A DNA stretch of 64,000 bases from the NCBI GenBank assembly GCA_024692235.1, contig JAILMW010000007.1, forward strand, positions 62,001-126,000, read 5' to 3'. Position 1 is the first letter of the stretch; each line of letters starts with the position of its first letter. Below are positions 40,654 through 48,304 of this stretch, piece by piece. The position numbers and the translations under genes were made by a program. The notes beneath the pieces were generated by a model. It had not been told where the DNA came from, did not search any database, and saw nothing but the letters and a program-made list of their open reading frames with translations. The DNA comes from Saccharofermentans sp. (GTDB lineage Bacteria > Bacillota > Clostridia > Saccharofermentanales > Saccharofermentanaceae).

Positions 40654-40682
40654 TTGACCGTTACCCTTTGATTTGGTAACAT
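40654..40682 (+). promoter_or_regulatory. leuA: Promoter of the leuA-glf T-box transcript
   Basis: TTGACC (40654-40659), exactly 17 bases, then TAACAT (40677-40682). The T-box leader begins just after it. Confidence 0.65.
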
Positions 40683-40689
40683 CGTGTTA

Positions 40690-40960
40690 ATTACATATTC
40701 TTGCGTTGATGAGGAATAGTACTTATTGATTCTGCTTAACAGAGAGCTGCAGATGGTGGAAGGCAGTAAGAAGAGCAGTAGGGAACTCGCCTCAGAGCAT
40801 CCGGTTGAAAGCTTTGGCAAGTAGATCAGGACGGAAGTCCACCGTTACAGGGACAGGATATCGGTAGATTACCCGTATCCGGTAAGTGCATCCAATGACG
40901 GATGAATTAGAGTGGTACCGCGAACGCCCCTTCGTCTCTATTAGATGAAGGGGCTTGTTG
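40690..40960 (+). promoter_or_regulatory. T-box riboswitch, leucine specifier
   Basis: The leader has a stem I region (40735-40800), the T-box sequence AGAGTGGTACCGCG (40909-40922) and a terminator stem 40926-40937 with 40943-40954 followed by TTGTTGT. In stem I, GAA-CTC-GC (40784-40790) puts CTC (40786-40788) in the usual specifier position, a leucine codon, consistent with leuA downstream. Uncharged tRNA-Leu pairing with the T-box would favour the antiterminator. Confidence 0.9.
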
Positions 40961-40979
40961 TATATATTGGAGGTGCAAT

Positions 40980-42644
40980 ATGAACTATCAGCGGTATCGC
41001 AAGATCCCCGAGGTCCCTATGGTGAACAGGACCTGGCCCGGAAATACGATAAAGAAAGCTCCCATATGGTGCTCCGTTGATCTTCGTGACGGTAATCAGG
41101 CATTGGAAGTGCCTATGAATCTCGAGCAGAAGCTGGAATTCTTTGATTTTCTTGTAAAGCGCGGATTTAAGGAGATCGAGATAGGATTTCCCGCGGCTTC
41201 CGATACCGATTATAACTTCTGCCGTGAACTTATAGATAATGATCTGATCCCTGATGATGTAGCTATTCAGGTCTTAACTCAGTCAAGACCGCATATCATA
41301 GAGAAGACTATCGATGCGGTTTACGGTGCCAAGAATGTGATCATTCACTTATATAATTCGACAAGTACTCTGCAAAGAGATGTAGTATTCGGATTCGATA
41401 AGAAGGAGTGTCTGGACCTGGCTGTATCAGGTGCAAAGCTCATTAAGGAATATATCGATAACGATGAGAGCGGCACTAACTTTATATTCGAGTATTCTCC
41501 CGAGAGCTTCTCTTCGACAGAGCCTGATTTTGCGGTTGAGATATGCGATGCGGTAGCTTCCGTTATGTGTCCGACTCCCGACAAGAAGATGATCGTTAAT
41601 CTGCCTGAGACCGTGGAATATACGCTTCCTAATGTATATGCGGATATGGTTGAATTCTTCTGTCAGAATACCAAGTTCAGAGACAGTATTATCGTGTCAT
41701 TGCATACACATAACGACAGAGGAACAGGTGTAGCCGCATCCGAATTGGGATTACTTGCAGGCGCTGACAGGATAGAAGGTACGCTCTTCGGTAACGGCGA
41801 GAGAACAGGTAATGTTGATATCATTACACTGGCCGTAAATATGATGATGCAAGGTGTGAATCCGGTACTGGATTTCTCATCTATTGATTCCTGTGTCGAT
41901 ATATACGAGAGATGTACTTCAATGCAGGTGGAACCTCGTCATCCCTGGGCAGGTAAACTTGTATTTACCGCATTCTCCGGATCTCATCAGGATGCGATCA
42001 ATAAGGGTAAGAAAAAGATGGAAGAGAGACATTCAGATATATGGGATGTTCCTTATCTTCCCGTGGATCCTGCAGACCTCGGAAGAGACTACGAGCCTAT
42101 CATAAGGATCAACAGCCAGTCCGGAAGAGGCGGTGTCTCCTATGTCATGGAGCAGTACTTCGGTATTATGCTGCCTAAGAGCTTCCAGAAAGATTTCCTT
42201 TCGCTTATAAAGACCGAGAGTGACAGTAACGAGAAGGAACTTCTTCCTCAGCAGGTATTCGAGCTCTTTGACGATAACTATATTAACGTTATAACTCCTT
42301 ACGGACTTAACAGGTTCAGTGAGCATGCTCTGGGTGATAAAAAGTCCGAGGTAGAGGCATTTATTACCGATAACGGTAAAGAAGTCAATATCAAGGGCAG
42401 AGGTAAGGGTCTTCTTGATGCTTTCGTAAATGCTTTCGGAGAATATACAGGAGTAAAGTTCTCGATCAATATGTATAACGAGCATGCCATGAAGAGCGGT
42501 ACTGATTCTGCGGCTATTACATATATCGAGATCAAGCGTGAATCTGACGGTCAGATCTTCCTTGGTGCCGGTGTATCCTCTTCTGTGACAAAGAGTTCCG
42601 TTCGTGCTATCATTAGTGCGTATAATCGCATGATAAAGGAATAA
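40980..42644 (+). CDS. leuA: 2-isopropylmalate synthase
   Basis: 554 residues of the long (LeuA2) class. The catalytic TIM barrel (about 25-310) has the metal/substrate motif SVDLRDGNQALE and the metal-binding HTHNDRG; a subdomain follows and then the C-terminal regulatory domain (about 425-550), where leucine feedback inhibition acts. It condenses acetyl-CoA with 2-oxoisovalerate, the first committed step of leucine synthesis. It is controlled by the T-box and followed after 5 bases by glf. Other leu genes are not in the window. Confidence 0.95.
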   Translation: MNYQRYRKIPEVPMVNRTWPGNTIKKAPIWCSVDLRDGNQALEVPMNLEQKLEFFDFLVKRGFKEIEIGFPAASDTDYNFCRELIDNDLIPDDVAIQVLTQSRPHIIEKTIDAVYGAKNVIIHLYNSTSTLQRDVVFGFDKKECLDLAVSGAKLIKEYIDNDESGTNFIFEYSPESFSSTEPDFAVEICDAVASVMCPTPDKKMIVNLPETVEYTLPNVYADMVEFFCQNTKFRDSIIVSLHTHNDRGTGVAASELGLLAGADRIEGTLFGNGERTGNVDIITLAVNMMMQGVNPVLDFSSIDSCVDIYERCTSMQVEPRHPWAGKLVFTAFSGSHQDAINKGKKKMEERHSDIWDVPYLPVDPADLGRDYEPIIRINSQSGRGGVSYVMEQYFGIMLPKSFQKDFLSLIKTESDSNEKELLPQQVFELFDDNYINVITPYGLNRFSEHALGDKKSEVEAFITDNGKEVNIKGRGKGLLDAFVNAFGEYTGVKFSINMYNEHAMKSGTDSAAITYIEIKRESDGQIFLGAGVSSSVTKSSVRAIISAYNRMIKE

Positions 42645-42649
42645 ATCAC

Positions 42650-43747
42650 ATGAATTACGACTATTTGATCGTTGGCGCAGGTCTTTACGGCGCTATCTTT
42701 GCAAGAGAACTTACAGACGCAGGCAAGAAAGTACTTGTTATCGATAAGAGAGATCACGTTGCCGGCAACATCTATACAGAAGAAGTAGAAGGCATCAATG
42801 TACATAAATACGGAGCTCATATCTTCCATACGAATGATAAGCGTGCGTGGGAATATGTAACTCGTTTTGCCGACTTTAACAGATATACGAACTCTCCCGT
42901 AGCTAACTACAAGGGTGAGCTTTATTCTCTGCCTTTTAACATGTACACCTTCAATAAGATGTGGGGTGTAGTTACTCCCGAGGAAGCTGCAGCTAAGATC
43001 GAAGAGCAGCGTAAGGCAGCAGGCATCACAGAGCCTAAGAACCTCGAGGAGCAGGCTATAAGTCTTGTAGGTACTGATATCTACGAGAAGCTTATCAAGG
43101 GATATACACAGAAGCAGTGGGGCAGACCTTGTACTGAGCTTCCTTCTTTCATTATTAAGAGACTTCCCGTAAGGCTTACTTTCGATAATAACTACTTTAA
43201 TGCTCTCTATCAGGGTATTCCCATGGGCGGATATACTAAGATGATAGAGAATATGCTTGATGGTATCGAAGTTAAGCTCGGTGTTGATTTCTTGGAGAAT
43301 AGGGATGAACTTACTAAAGTCGCATCTAAGATAGTTTATACAGGCCCTGTTGATGCATACTTTGACTATAAGCTCGGAACACTTGAGTACAGATCTGTAA
43401 GATTCGAGACTGAGATCCTTGATAAGCCTAACTTCCAGGGTAATGCCGTAGTTAACTATACTGATGCAGAGACTCCTTATACACGTATCATCGAGCATAA
43501 GTTCTTCGAGTTCGGGACACAGGAGAAGACTGTAATAAGCCGTGAGTACAGCTCCGAGTGGAAGAAGGGCGATGAGCCTTACTATCCCGTTAACGACGAT
43601 AAGAACGGAGCTCTCTATCAGGAGTATAAGGAACTCGCGGATAAGGAAGGTAATGTCATCTTCGGCGGACGTCTCGGCGAGTACAAGTACTACGATATGG
43701 ATGCTGTAGTAGTCAAGGCTCTTGATATGGTAGCAAAAGAAATCTGA
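42650..43747 (+). CDS. glf: UDP-galactopyranose mutase
   Basis: 365 residues. An FAD-binding Rossmann start (YLIVGAGLYGAIFARELTDAG), the Glf motif GNIYTEEVEGINVHKYGAHIFHTND and the C-terminal FGGRLGEYKYYDMD flavin site are intact. It interconverts UDP-galactopyranose and UDP-galactofuranose, the donor for galactofuranose in surface glycans. It begins 5 bases after leuA, and the intervening sequence supplies AAAGGAATAAATC as ribosome site, so it should share the leucine T-box transcript. A weak terminator follows. Confidence 0.95.
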   Translation: MNYDYLIVGAGLYGAIFARELTDAGKKVLVIDKRDHVAGNIYTEEVEGINVHKYGAHIFHTNDKRAWEYVTRFADFNRYTNSPVANYKGELYSLPFNMYTFNKMWGVVTPEEAAAKIEEQRKAAGITEPKNLEEQAISLVGTDIYEKLIKGYTQKQWGRPCTELPSFIIKRLPVRLTFDNNYFNALYQGIPMGGYTKMIENMLDGIEVKLGVDFLENRDELTKVASKIVYTGPVDAYFDYKLGTLEYRSVRFETEILDKPNFQGNAVVNYTDAETPYTRIIEHKFFEFGTQEKTVISREYSSEWKKGDEPYYPVNDDKNGALYQEYKELADKEGNVIFGGRLGEYKYYDMDAVVVKALDMVAKEI

Positions 43748-43768
43748 TAATAACGACTGAGAACTACG

Positions 43769-43798
43769 GGCTTCCGGCTTATGTCGGGAGCCTTTCTT
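43769..43798 (+). terminator. Terminator after glf
   Basis: A 10-bp stem (43769-43778 with 43783-43792) with G-U pairs and a TTTCTT tail. Confidence 0.6.
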
Positions 43799-43813
43799 AT
43801 ACGGAGAAGACAT

Positions 43814-44419
43814 ATGCGTAAAGGTTATGATCTTGATGAGATCCTATCCGGATGTTTATATCACGCTATCGGAGCCGTGCCTGATGCTGACGGCTGGTTC
43901 AGTATCGATGATGTCCTGCAGGTCATAGCGGCTGTTTGTCCGACAGATCGTTCTAAACTTATTGCTCATATATCAGATAATGATCGGTATATCTTAAATG
44001 ACGATAAGACAAAGATACGTATAAGCCCCGAATTCCTCATTCCTTCAGATGTGGAATCGCAGCTGATTGATCTTCGTAAGATCGATATCAGAGATATGGT
44101 CTTTAAGAAGAATGATCTATCTTATCTCGCCGATATAGATAAGAAGATCATTGTTGAGAGAAATGACGGGAAAATATGGGAATTTCCCTTTTATACGAAT
44201 ACCGTTCATTATATTGATGATATGAGATTCTTTATGGTACTGGAAAAGCACGGCAAAAGGATGCTGGCGGTAAGTTCTTATATGACCAAGAGTTATAAGA
44301 ACAGATACAGGATGTTCATAAGCGGCTTTCCCAAGGTTATAGATAACGAATATCCGATAGATGCCGAGCTTGTTGATTTTGACGGATATAGCTATAAGAT
44401 CATGGTAACCGGTGAATGA
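43814..44419 (+). CDS. KptA-like winged-helix plus shared C-terminal domain
   Basis: 201 residues. Residues 1-70 (CLYHAIGAVPDADGWFSIDDVL...DNDRYILNDDKTKIR) follow the N-terminal winged-helix pattern of RNA 2'-phosphotransferase KptA/Tpt1, but the ADP-ribosyltransferase-like catalytic half is absent. Residues ~105-201 form a domain also present in the next gene: DIDKKIIVE...GKIWEFPFYTNT...EKHGKRML...YRMFISGFPKV. The start at ATG 43814 follows GGAGAAG; an earlier in-frame codon (43781) lies within the glf terminator. No function is known to me. Confidence 0.7.
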   Translation: MRKGYDLDEILSGCLYHAIGAVPDADGWFSIDDVLQVIAAVCPTDRSKLIAHISDNDRYILNDDKTKIRISPEFLIPSDVESQLIDLRKIDIRDMVFKKNDLSYLADIDKKIIVERNDGKIWEFPFYTNTVHYIDDMRFFMVLEKHGKRMLAVSSYMTKSYKNRYRMFISGFPKVIDNEYPIDAELVDFDGYSYKIMVTGE

Positions 44420-44498
44420 AACTGTTAATATAATTCGCGAGTAAGATTTCTTTGATATTTGGTTTCCTTACTCGAAACTAACACGTTTCACTCATCTG

Positions 44499-44507
44499 TG
44501 GTATAAT
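44499..44507 (+). promoter_or_regulatory. Extended -10 promoter of the zinc-ribbon protein
   Basis: TGGTATAAT at 44499-44507 lies 47 bases before the start. Upstream, CGAGTAAG (44438-44445) and CTTACTCG (44467-44474) form an 8-bp inverted repeat with a 21-base loop that could be an operator or a weak terminator of the previous gene. Confidence 0.55.
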
Positions 44508-44554
44508 AAATTAGATAGTTTCCATCAGTTAATGAGCATTCAAGGAATAATTCT

Positions 44555-45214
44555 ATGCTGGGTTTTAAGTATGAGATGCTAATGGATAACGATTATGTTC
44601 CCGAGTTCAAGTGTCCCGTCTGCGGCAGTCTTGGACTTGTGCATGAACATGATGCTCTGTCTGATAATTCCCCTGAGATATGCAGATGCTGCGGTGCGAT
44701 CATTCTGGGCGGCTCTAATCTTGATGCCAACAGCTGGTACAAGATATGGCGCGAACATGGTTCCAAAGTCCTCTTTGATATGCCTTTCGAAGAAAGAAGC
44801 GAATACTACAGGACTTTACTTGAAGAATATGAAGTAAAACATATCTATATACCTTCAAGAACTGATATAGAGAATCTTACTATCGAAGAGAGAGCATTTA
44901 CTCAAAACTTCTTTAAGAAGATCATAGATCACGATAAGAAGATAATGATAGAGACAGGGGGGAAGAGATATACTTTCCCTTATGTTACCAATACTATCTT
45001 TGTAGTAAGGGATGACTCTACTTATATTGCGGTAGCAGAGAAGTATGACTCTAAGATCTTATTCCTGAGTCATGAATTCCAATATAATCCTTATGTCTAT
45101 AGGACTGCTTATGTCGGTCTTCTTCCGGATGTGTTTAAGCTTTCGATGTCACTTGATGAGACCTGTGAAGTAGAAGATAACGAGGGCAATACCTACGTTA
45201 TCTATGTGAAGTGA
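44555..45214 (+). CDS. Zinc-ribbon protein with the same C-terminal domain as its neighbour
   Basis: 219 residues. An N-terminal four-Cys zinc ribbon (KCPVCGSLGL, CRCCGA; about 19-50), a linker with WYKIWREHGSK, then residues ~125-219 with the domain shared with the preceding gene: DHDKKIMIE...GKRYTFPYVTNT...EKYDSKIL...YRTAYVGLLPDV. The two proteins thus carry different nucleic-acid-binding type N-termini on a common module. No membrane segment or signal peptide. The ribosome site AAGGAA is present. A terminator follows about 90 bases after the stop. Confidence 0.7.
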   Translation: MLGFKYEMLMDNDYVPEFKCPVCGSLGLVHEHDALSDNSPEICRCCGAIILGGSNLDANSWYKIWREHGSKVLFDMPFEERSEYYRTLLEEYEVKHIYIPSRTDIENLTIEERAFTQNFFKKIIDHDKKIMIETGGKRYTFPYVTNTIFVVRDDSTYIAVAEKYDSKILFLSHEFQYNPYVYRTAYVGLLPDVFKLSMSLDETCEVEDNEGNTYVIYVK

Positions 45215-45306
45215 CGTATTGTTGACTGATATGCAGATGGAACGACAGATTATTCGTAAGAAAGCACAGTCTGCAGAGACGGTTGCTTCCAAGTTAATGT
45301 ATATCT

Positions 45307-45350
45307 AAACCTCAACCTTAGATTGCCGGTCCCGAGTTGAGGTTTTCATT
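45307..45350 (+). terminator. Terminator between convergent genes
   Basis: A 10-bp stem (45307-45316 with 45336-45345) is followed on the plus strand by TCATTTTCT. It separates the zinc-ribbon gene from the minus-strand S11 peptidase-like gene and may serve both. Confidence 0.75.
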
Positions 45351-45358
45351 TTCTCTTA

Positions 45359-46768
45359 TTAGAGCATCTTATTCTTATTTCTGAACTCTTCGTCGTATCT
45401 TCTGATCCTGTGCTTTCTGAAGATCATGAGAGCTACTATCAGGATAAGAGCAAGTAATATAACTCCTGCAAATGTAATAAGAATATTCTTGATGCTGGTC
45501 CAGGGAGTGGTCTTGGTGGGATTAACTGATACGACATGGTCCTTTATCGCTATCTCCAGATGAAGTACACCGACGATATATGTCTTGCCGTCGCTATAAG
45601 TCTTTAATATCGGTATCTCAAAGTTCTGTTCGTCAGCATTGACGTCGATCATGACTTTTGACAGATCTACCGAGTTGGAGCTTCCTGCAGCTGTCCTGTA
45701 GGAAGTGGTCGTTAAGTAAGATGAGAATTCCATTTCAGAGGACATAACGCCAAGCTTAGTATCAAGTAAGGCTCCGTTTATCTGTTCTATTGTCTCGTTA
45801 TATACGGGAGTAAATTCAGACGGCTCGATCATTACTGTGGAGAATGCGGAATAGCCGTATTCAAAAAGATCTATGGTATCTCTGTATCGTGTCTCGTTAT
45901 TAGTAGCTCCGAGAAGTACTGTAATAAGTCTTCTGCCGTTCTTCTCCGATGCTGCTACCTGAGTGTAGCCTGCGCCCTCCGCATAACCGGTCTTTCCTCC
46001 GATGTAGTAATCGTATGAATATTCCTGCGTGGAGATGAACCTGTTGGCATTGGAGATAGTCCTTGAATCAGGGTAGAGATTTGTAGGGTTCATTGTGTGC
46101 TGGAATGTAGTTGCTATATCTTTAAAGTCTTCATATTCGCAGCATTCGTTAAGAATTATCGCCATGTCCCTGGCAGAACTGTGGTTGGTCGCACCGCCGT
46201 TTGTTATTCCGTAGCAGGAAAGGAAGCTTGTGTTAGTACATCCGAGTTCCTGTGCCTTGGCGTTCATGAGAGTGCAGAAAGCTGCTTCGGATCCGGACAC
46301 CTTGATCGCCAGAGCAAGACAGGCATCGTTGGCAGATTGAAGGAGTGCTCCGAAGATCATGTCCTTGACCGTGACTTCTTCGCCTTCCGTAAGTCCTAAC
46401 GTCTCATATCCTTCAGGGATACCGATATACATGGACTGATCGATGGTTATAGTGTCATCAAGATCAAGGTTCTCAAGGGCGACAAGGACAGTCATTACTA
46501 TGGTACATGTAGCGGGATTTATCTGTGTATCTATCTCTCGGCCCATGAGGACGGTATCGGACTGAGCGTCATAAAGGATATATGCCGTTCCCGTAGGACT
46601 GGGAGCATCGGGAAGTTCCTCGTTAAGAAGATCTTCCTTGGATTCATTCTGTGATATAACGTCATCTTCAGGATCATCGAACTGCTCGTTAACCGCAAGT
46701 ACGGTACCAGGAAATATAAAGTTCAATGCGATGATCGCGGTCAAAAGTAACAATAATGGCTTTTTCAT
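45359..46768 (-). CDS. S11 D-Ala-D-Ala carboxypeptidase-like protein with lost SxxK site
   Basis: 469 residues. A signal peptide (about 1-25, cleavage near VLA), a penicillin-binding-protein fold of the DacA/S11 type (about 50-300), a C-terminal beta domain, and one membrane helix near the C-terminus (about 430-452) with a basic cytoplasmic tail. The SxN motif (QSANDA) and KTG motif (GGKTGYAEG) are intact. The catalytic SxxK motif is not: where S11 enzymes read PASTTKIMT this protein reads PATCTIVMT, so both the nucleophile Ser and the Lys are replaced (Thr and Ile). D,D-carboxypeptidase activity is therefore unlikely; a structural or regulatory peptidoglycan role is possible. It is monocistronic and lacks a ribosome site before its ATG. 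Confidence 0.85.
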   Translation of the reverse strand: MKKPLLLLLTAIIALNFIFPGTVLAVNEQFDDPEDDVISQNESKEDLLNEELPDAPSPTGTAYILYDAQSDTVLMGREIDTQINPATCTIVMTVLVALENLDLDDTITIDQSMYIGIPEGYETLGLTEGEEVTVKDMIFGALLQSANDACLALAIKVSGSEAAFCTLMNAKAQELGCTNTSFLSCYGITNGGATNHSSARDMAIILNECCEYEDFKDIATTFQHTMNPTNLYPDSRTISNANRFISTQEYSYDYYIGGKTGYAEGAGYTQVAASEKNGRRLITVLLGATNNETRYRDTIDLFEYGYSAFSTVMIEPSEFTPVYNETIEQINGALLDTKLGVMSSEMEFSSYLTTTSYRTAAGSSNSVDLSKVMIDVNADEQNFEIPILKTYSDGKTYIVGVLHLEIAIKDHVVSVNPTKTTPWTSIKNILITFAGVILLALILIVALMIFRKHRIRRYDEEFRNKNKML

Positions 46769-46775
46769 AAATAAG

Positions 46776-46784
46776 ATTATAACA
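46776..46784 (-). promoter_or_regulatory. Extended -10 promoter of the S11-like gene, near-leaderless
   Basis: On the minus strand TGTTATAAT (46784-46776) ends 7 bases before the ATG at 46768. No ribosome site lies between. Confidence 0.55.
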
Positions 46785-46801
46785 AAATATGGTATTTCTA
46801 G

Positions 46802-46807
46802 TATAAT
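46802..46807 (+). promoter_or_regulatory. -10 box of the miaB-mutS-mutL-miaA operon
   Basis: TATAAT at 46802-46807, 27 bases before the miaB start, with the ribosome site AGAGG between. No clear -35 is visible. Confidence 0.5.
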
Positions 46808-46834
46808 AATTCGGTAACAAAGAATAGAGGTATA

Positions 46835-48304
46835 ATGATGTCGATCGTACGTGTAGATGAAGCGGGATTACAGCCGCAGTATAAGGCTATCTCAGAGCTT
46901 CGAGACTTATTTTTCAGCATAGCTGCTTCCAAGGGCAGACCCGTAACTTACAACCTCAGGACTTATGGCTGCCAGCTCAATGAAGCTGATTCTGAGAAGC
47001 TTCACGGTATGTTTGCCCGTATGGGTATCAATGAGGCTTTAGAAGGTGAGGAAGCCGATATCGTGATCCTTAATACATGTGCGGTCAGAGAAAATGCCGA
47101 AGACAGGCTTTTCGGTAATCTGGGTGAATTCAAGGTATCTAAGAAAAAGAATAAGGATATGGTCATCGCAGTCTGCGGATGCATGATGAAGGTCCCCGAT
47201 AATGTAGAGAGGATCAAGAAGAGCTTTCCTTATGTAGATCTCGTATTCGATCCTCAGCAGATACATAATTTCCCCACGCTTCTTCTTGAGACTGTTTCCA
47301 AGTCCAAGCAGAATATAAATATTACTGATGTTGACTATATCGCTGACGATAAGTTCCTTCCCGTTGAGAGACAGAGAAAGTTCAGAGCATTGGTGCCTAT
47401 AATGTACGGCTGTAATAATTTCTGTTCTTTCTGTATCGTTCCATATACGAGAGGAAGAGAGAGGTCCCGTGACTTCGATTCCGTTGTGGAAGAGCTTAAG
47501 AGTCTTGCAGATCAGGGTTATAAAGAGGTTATGCTCCTTGGCCAGAACGTCAATTCCTATGGTAAGGGTAATGCTGACGGTAAGACATTCCCGGATCTTC
47601 TTCGTGCGGCAGCTTCCATCAAGGGGTTTAGCAGAATAAGGTTCATGTCTTCTCATCCTAAGGATATCTCCGATGAAGTACTTGAGATAATGGCATCGGA
47701 GCCTAATATCGAGAAGCATCTTCATCTGCCTTTGCAGTCAGGTTCCGACAGGCTCTTAAAGAAGATGAACAGACCGTACGATACGGCAAAGTATATGCAT
47801 ATCGTTGATAAATTCAGAGAACTTGTTCCTGAAGGATCCATATCTACGGATATCATCGTAGGATTCCCCGGAGAGACCGAAGAGGACTTCCTGGGTACCA
47901 TGGATATCGTAAGAAGAGCAAAGTTCGATGCCGCATTTACATTCCAGTACTCTATAAGACCCGGTACAAAGGCCGCGGAGATGGAGGACCAGATACCTCA
48001 CGATGTTGTTACCGAGAGGTTCGGAAGACTTCTTAAGCTTCAGAACGATCTTGTATTTGAATCTAATAAAGCTATGGTCGGTAAGACCGAGGAGATACTT
48101 ATAGAGGGAGTAAGCTCCACAGCAGAAGATATACTTACCGGAAGGACTAAGTCCAATCATCTTGTTAACTTTACTGTCCCTTCTGATCTTCGCCTTCCCG
48201 ATGTTCCTTTATCTTCTTATGAAGGCCGTCTTTGTGAAGTAAAGCTTACTAAGGCTAAGCCCTATTCTGTCGAAGGAGTAATGGAGAGATTTATAAATGA
48301 CTGA
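46835..48304 (+). CDS. miaB: tRNA-2-methylthio-N6-dimethylallyladenosine synthase
   Basis: 489 residues. The UPF0004 domain (about 40-150; RTYGCQLNEADSE, NTCAVRENAE, VCGCM) holds the auxiliary cluster, the radical SAM domain (about 185-390) has YGCNNFCSFCIVPYTRG (Cx3Cx2C), and a TRAM domain closes the protein. It methylthiolates i6A37 in tRNAs that read U-starting codons, downstream of MiaA, which is encoded at the end of the same operon. The stop overlaps mutS by 8 bases. Confidence 0.96.
   Translation: MMSIVRVDEAGLQPQYKAISELRDLFFSIAASKGRPVTYNLRTYGCQLNEADSEKLHGMFARMGINEALEGEEADIVILNTCAVRENAEDRLFGNLGEFKVSKKKNKDMVIAVCGCMMKVPDNVERIKKSFPYVDLVFDPQQIHNFPTLLLETVSKSKQNINITDVDYIADDKFLPVERQRKFRALVPIMYGCNNFCSFCIVPYTRGRERSRDFDSVVEELKSLADQGYKEVMLLGQNVNSYGKGNADGKTFPDLLRAAASIKGFSRIRFMSSHPKDISDEVLEIMASEPNIEKHLHLPLQSGSDRLLKKMNRPYDTAKYMHIVDKFRELVPEGSISTDIIVGFPGETEEDFLGTMDIVRRAKFDAAFTFQYSIRPGTKAAEMEDQIPHDVVTERFGRLLKLQNDLVFESNKAMVGKTEEILIEGVSSTAEDILTGRTKSNHLVNFTVPSDLRLPDVPLSSYEGRLCEVKLTKAKPYSVEGVMERFIND

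Noticed and set aside
42551-43813. 420-residue minus-strand open frame opposite glf
   Set aside because: It is the mirror of a well-conserved gene, has no ribosome site and no protein-like motifs; the biased codons of glf keep the opposite frame open.
43814-44419. Calling this gene a KptA RNA 2'-phosphotransferase
   Set aside because: Only the N-terminal winged-helix pattern is present; the catalytic NAD-binding half is missing.
45231-45308. 25-codon open frame between the zinc-ribbon gene and the terminator
   Set aside because: No ribosome site and no comparison available; too short to support.
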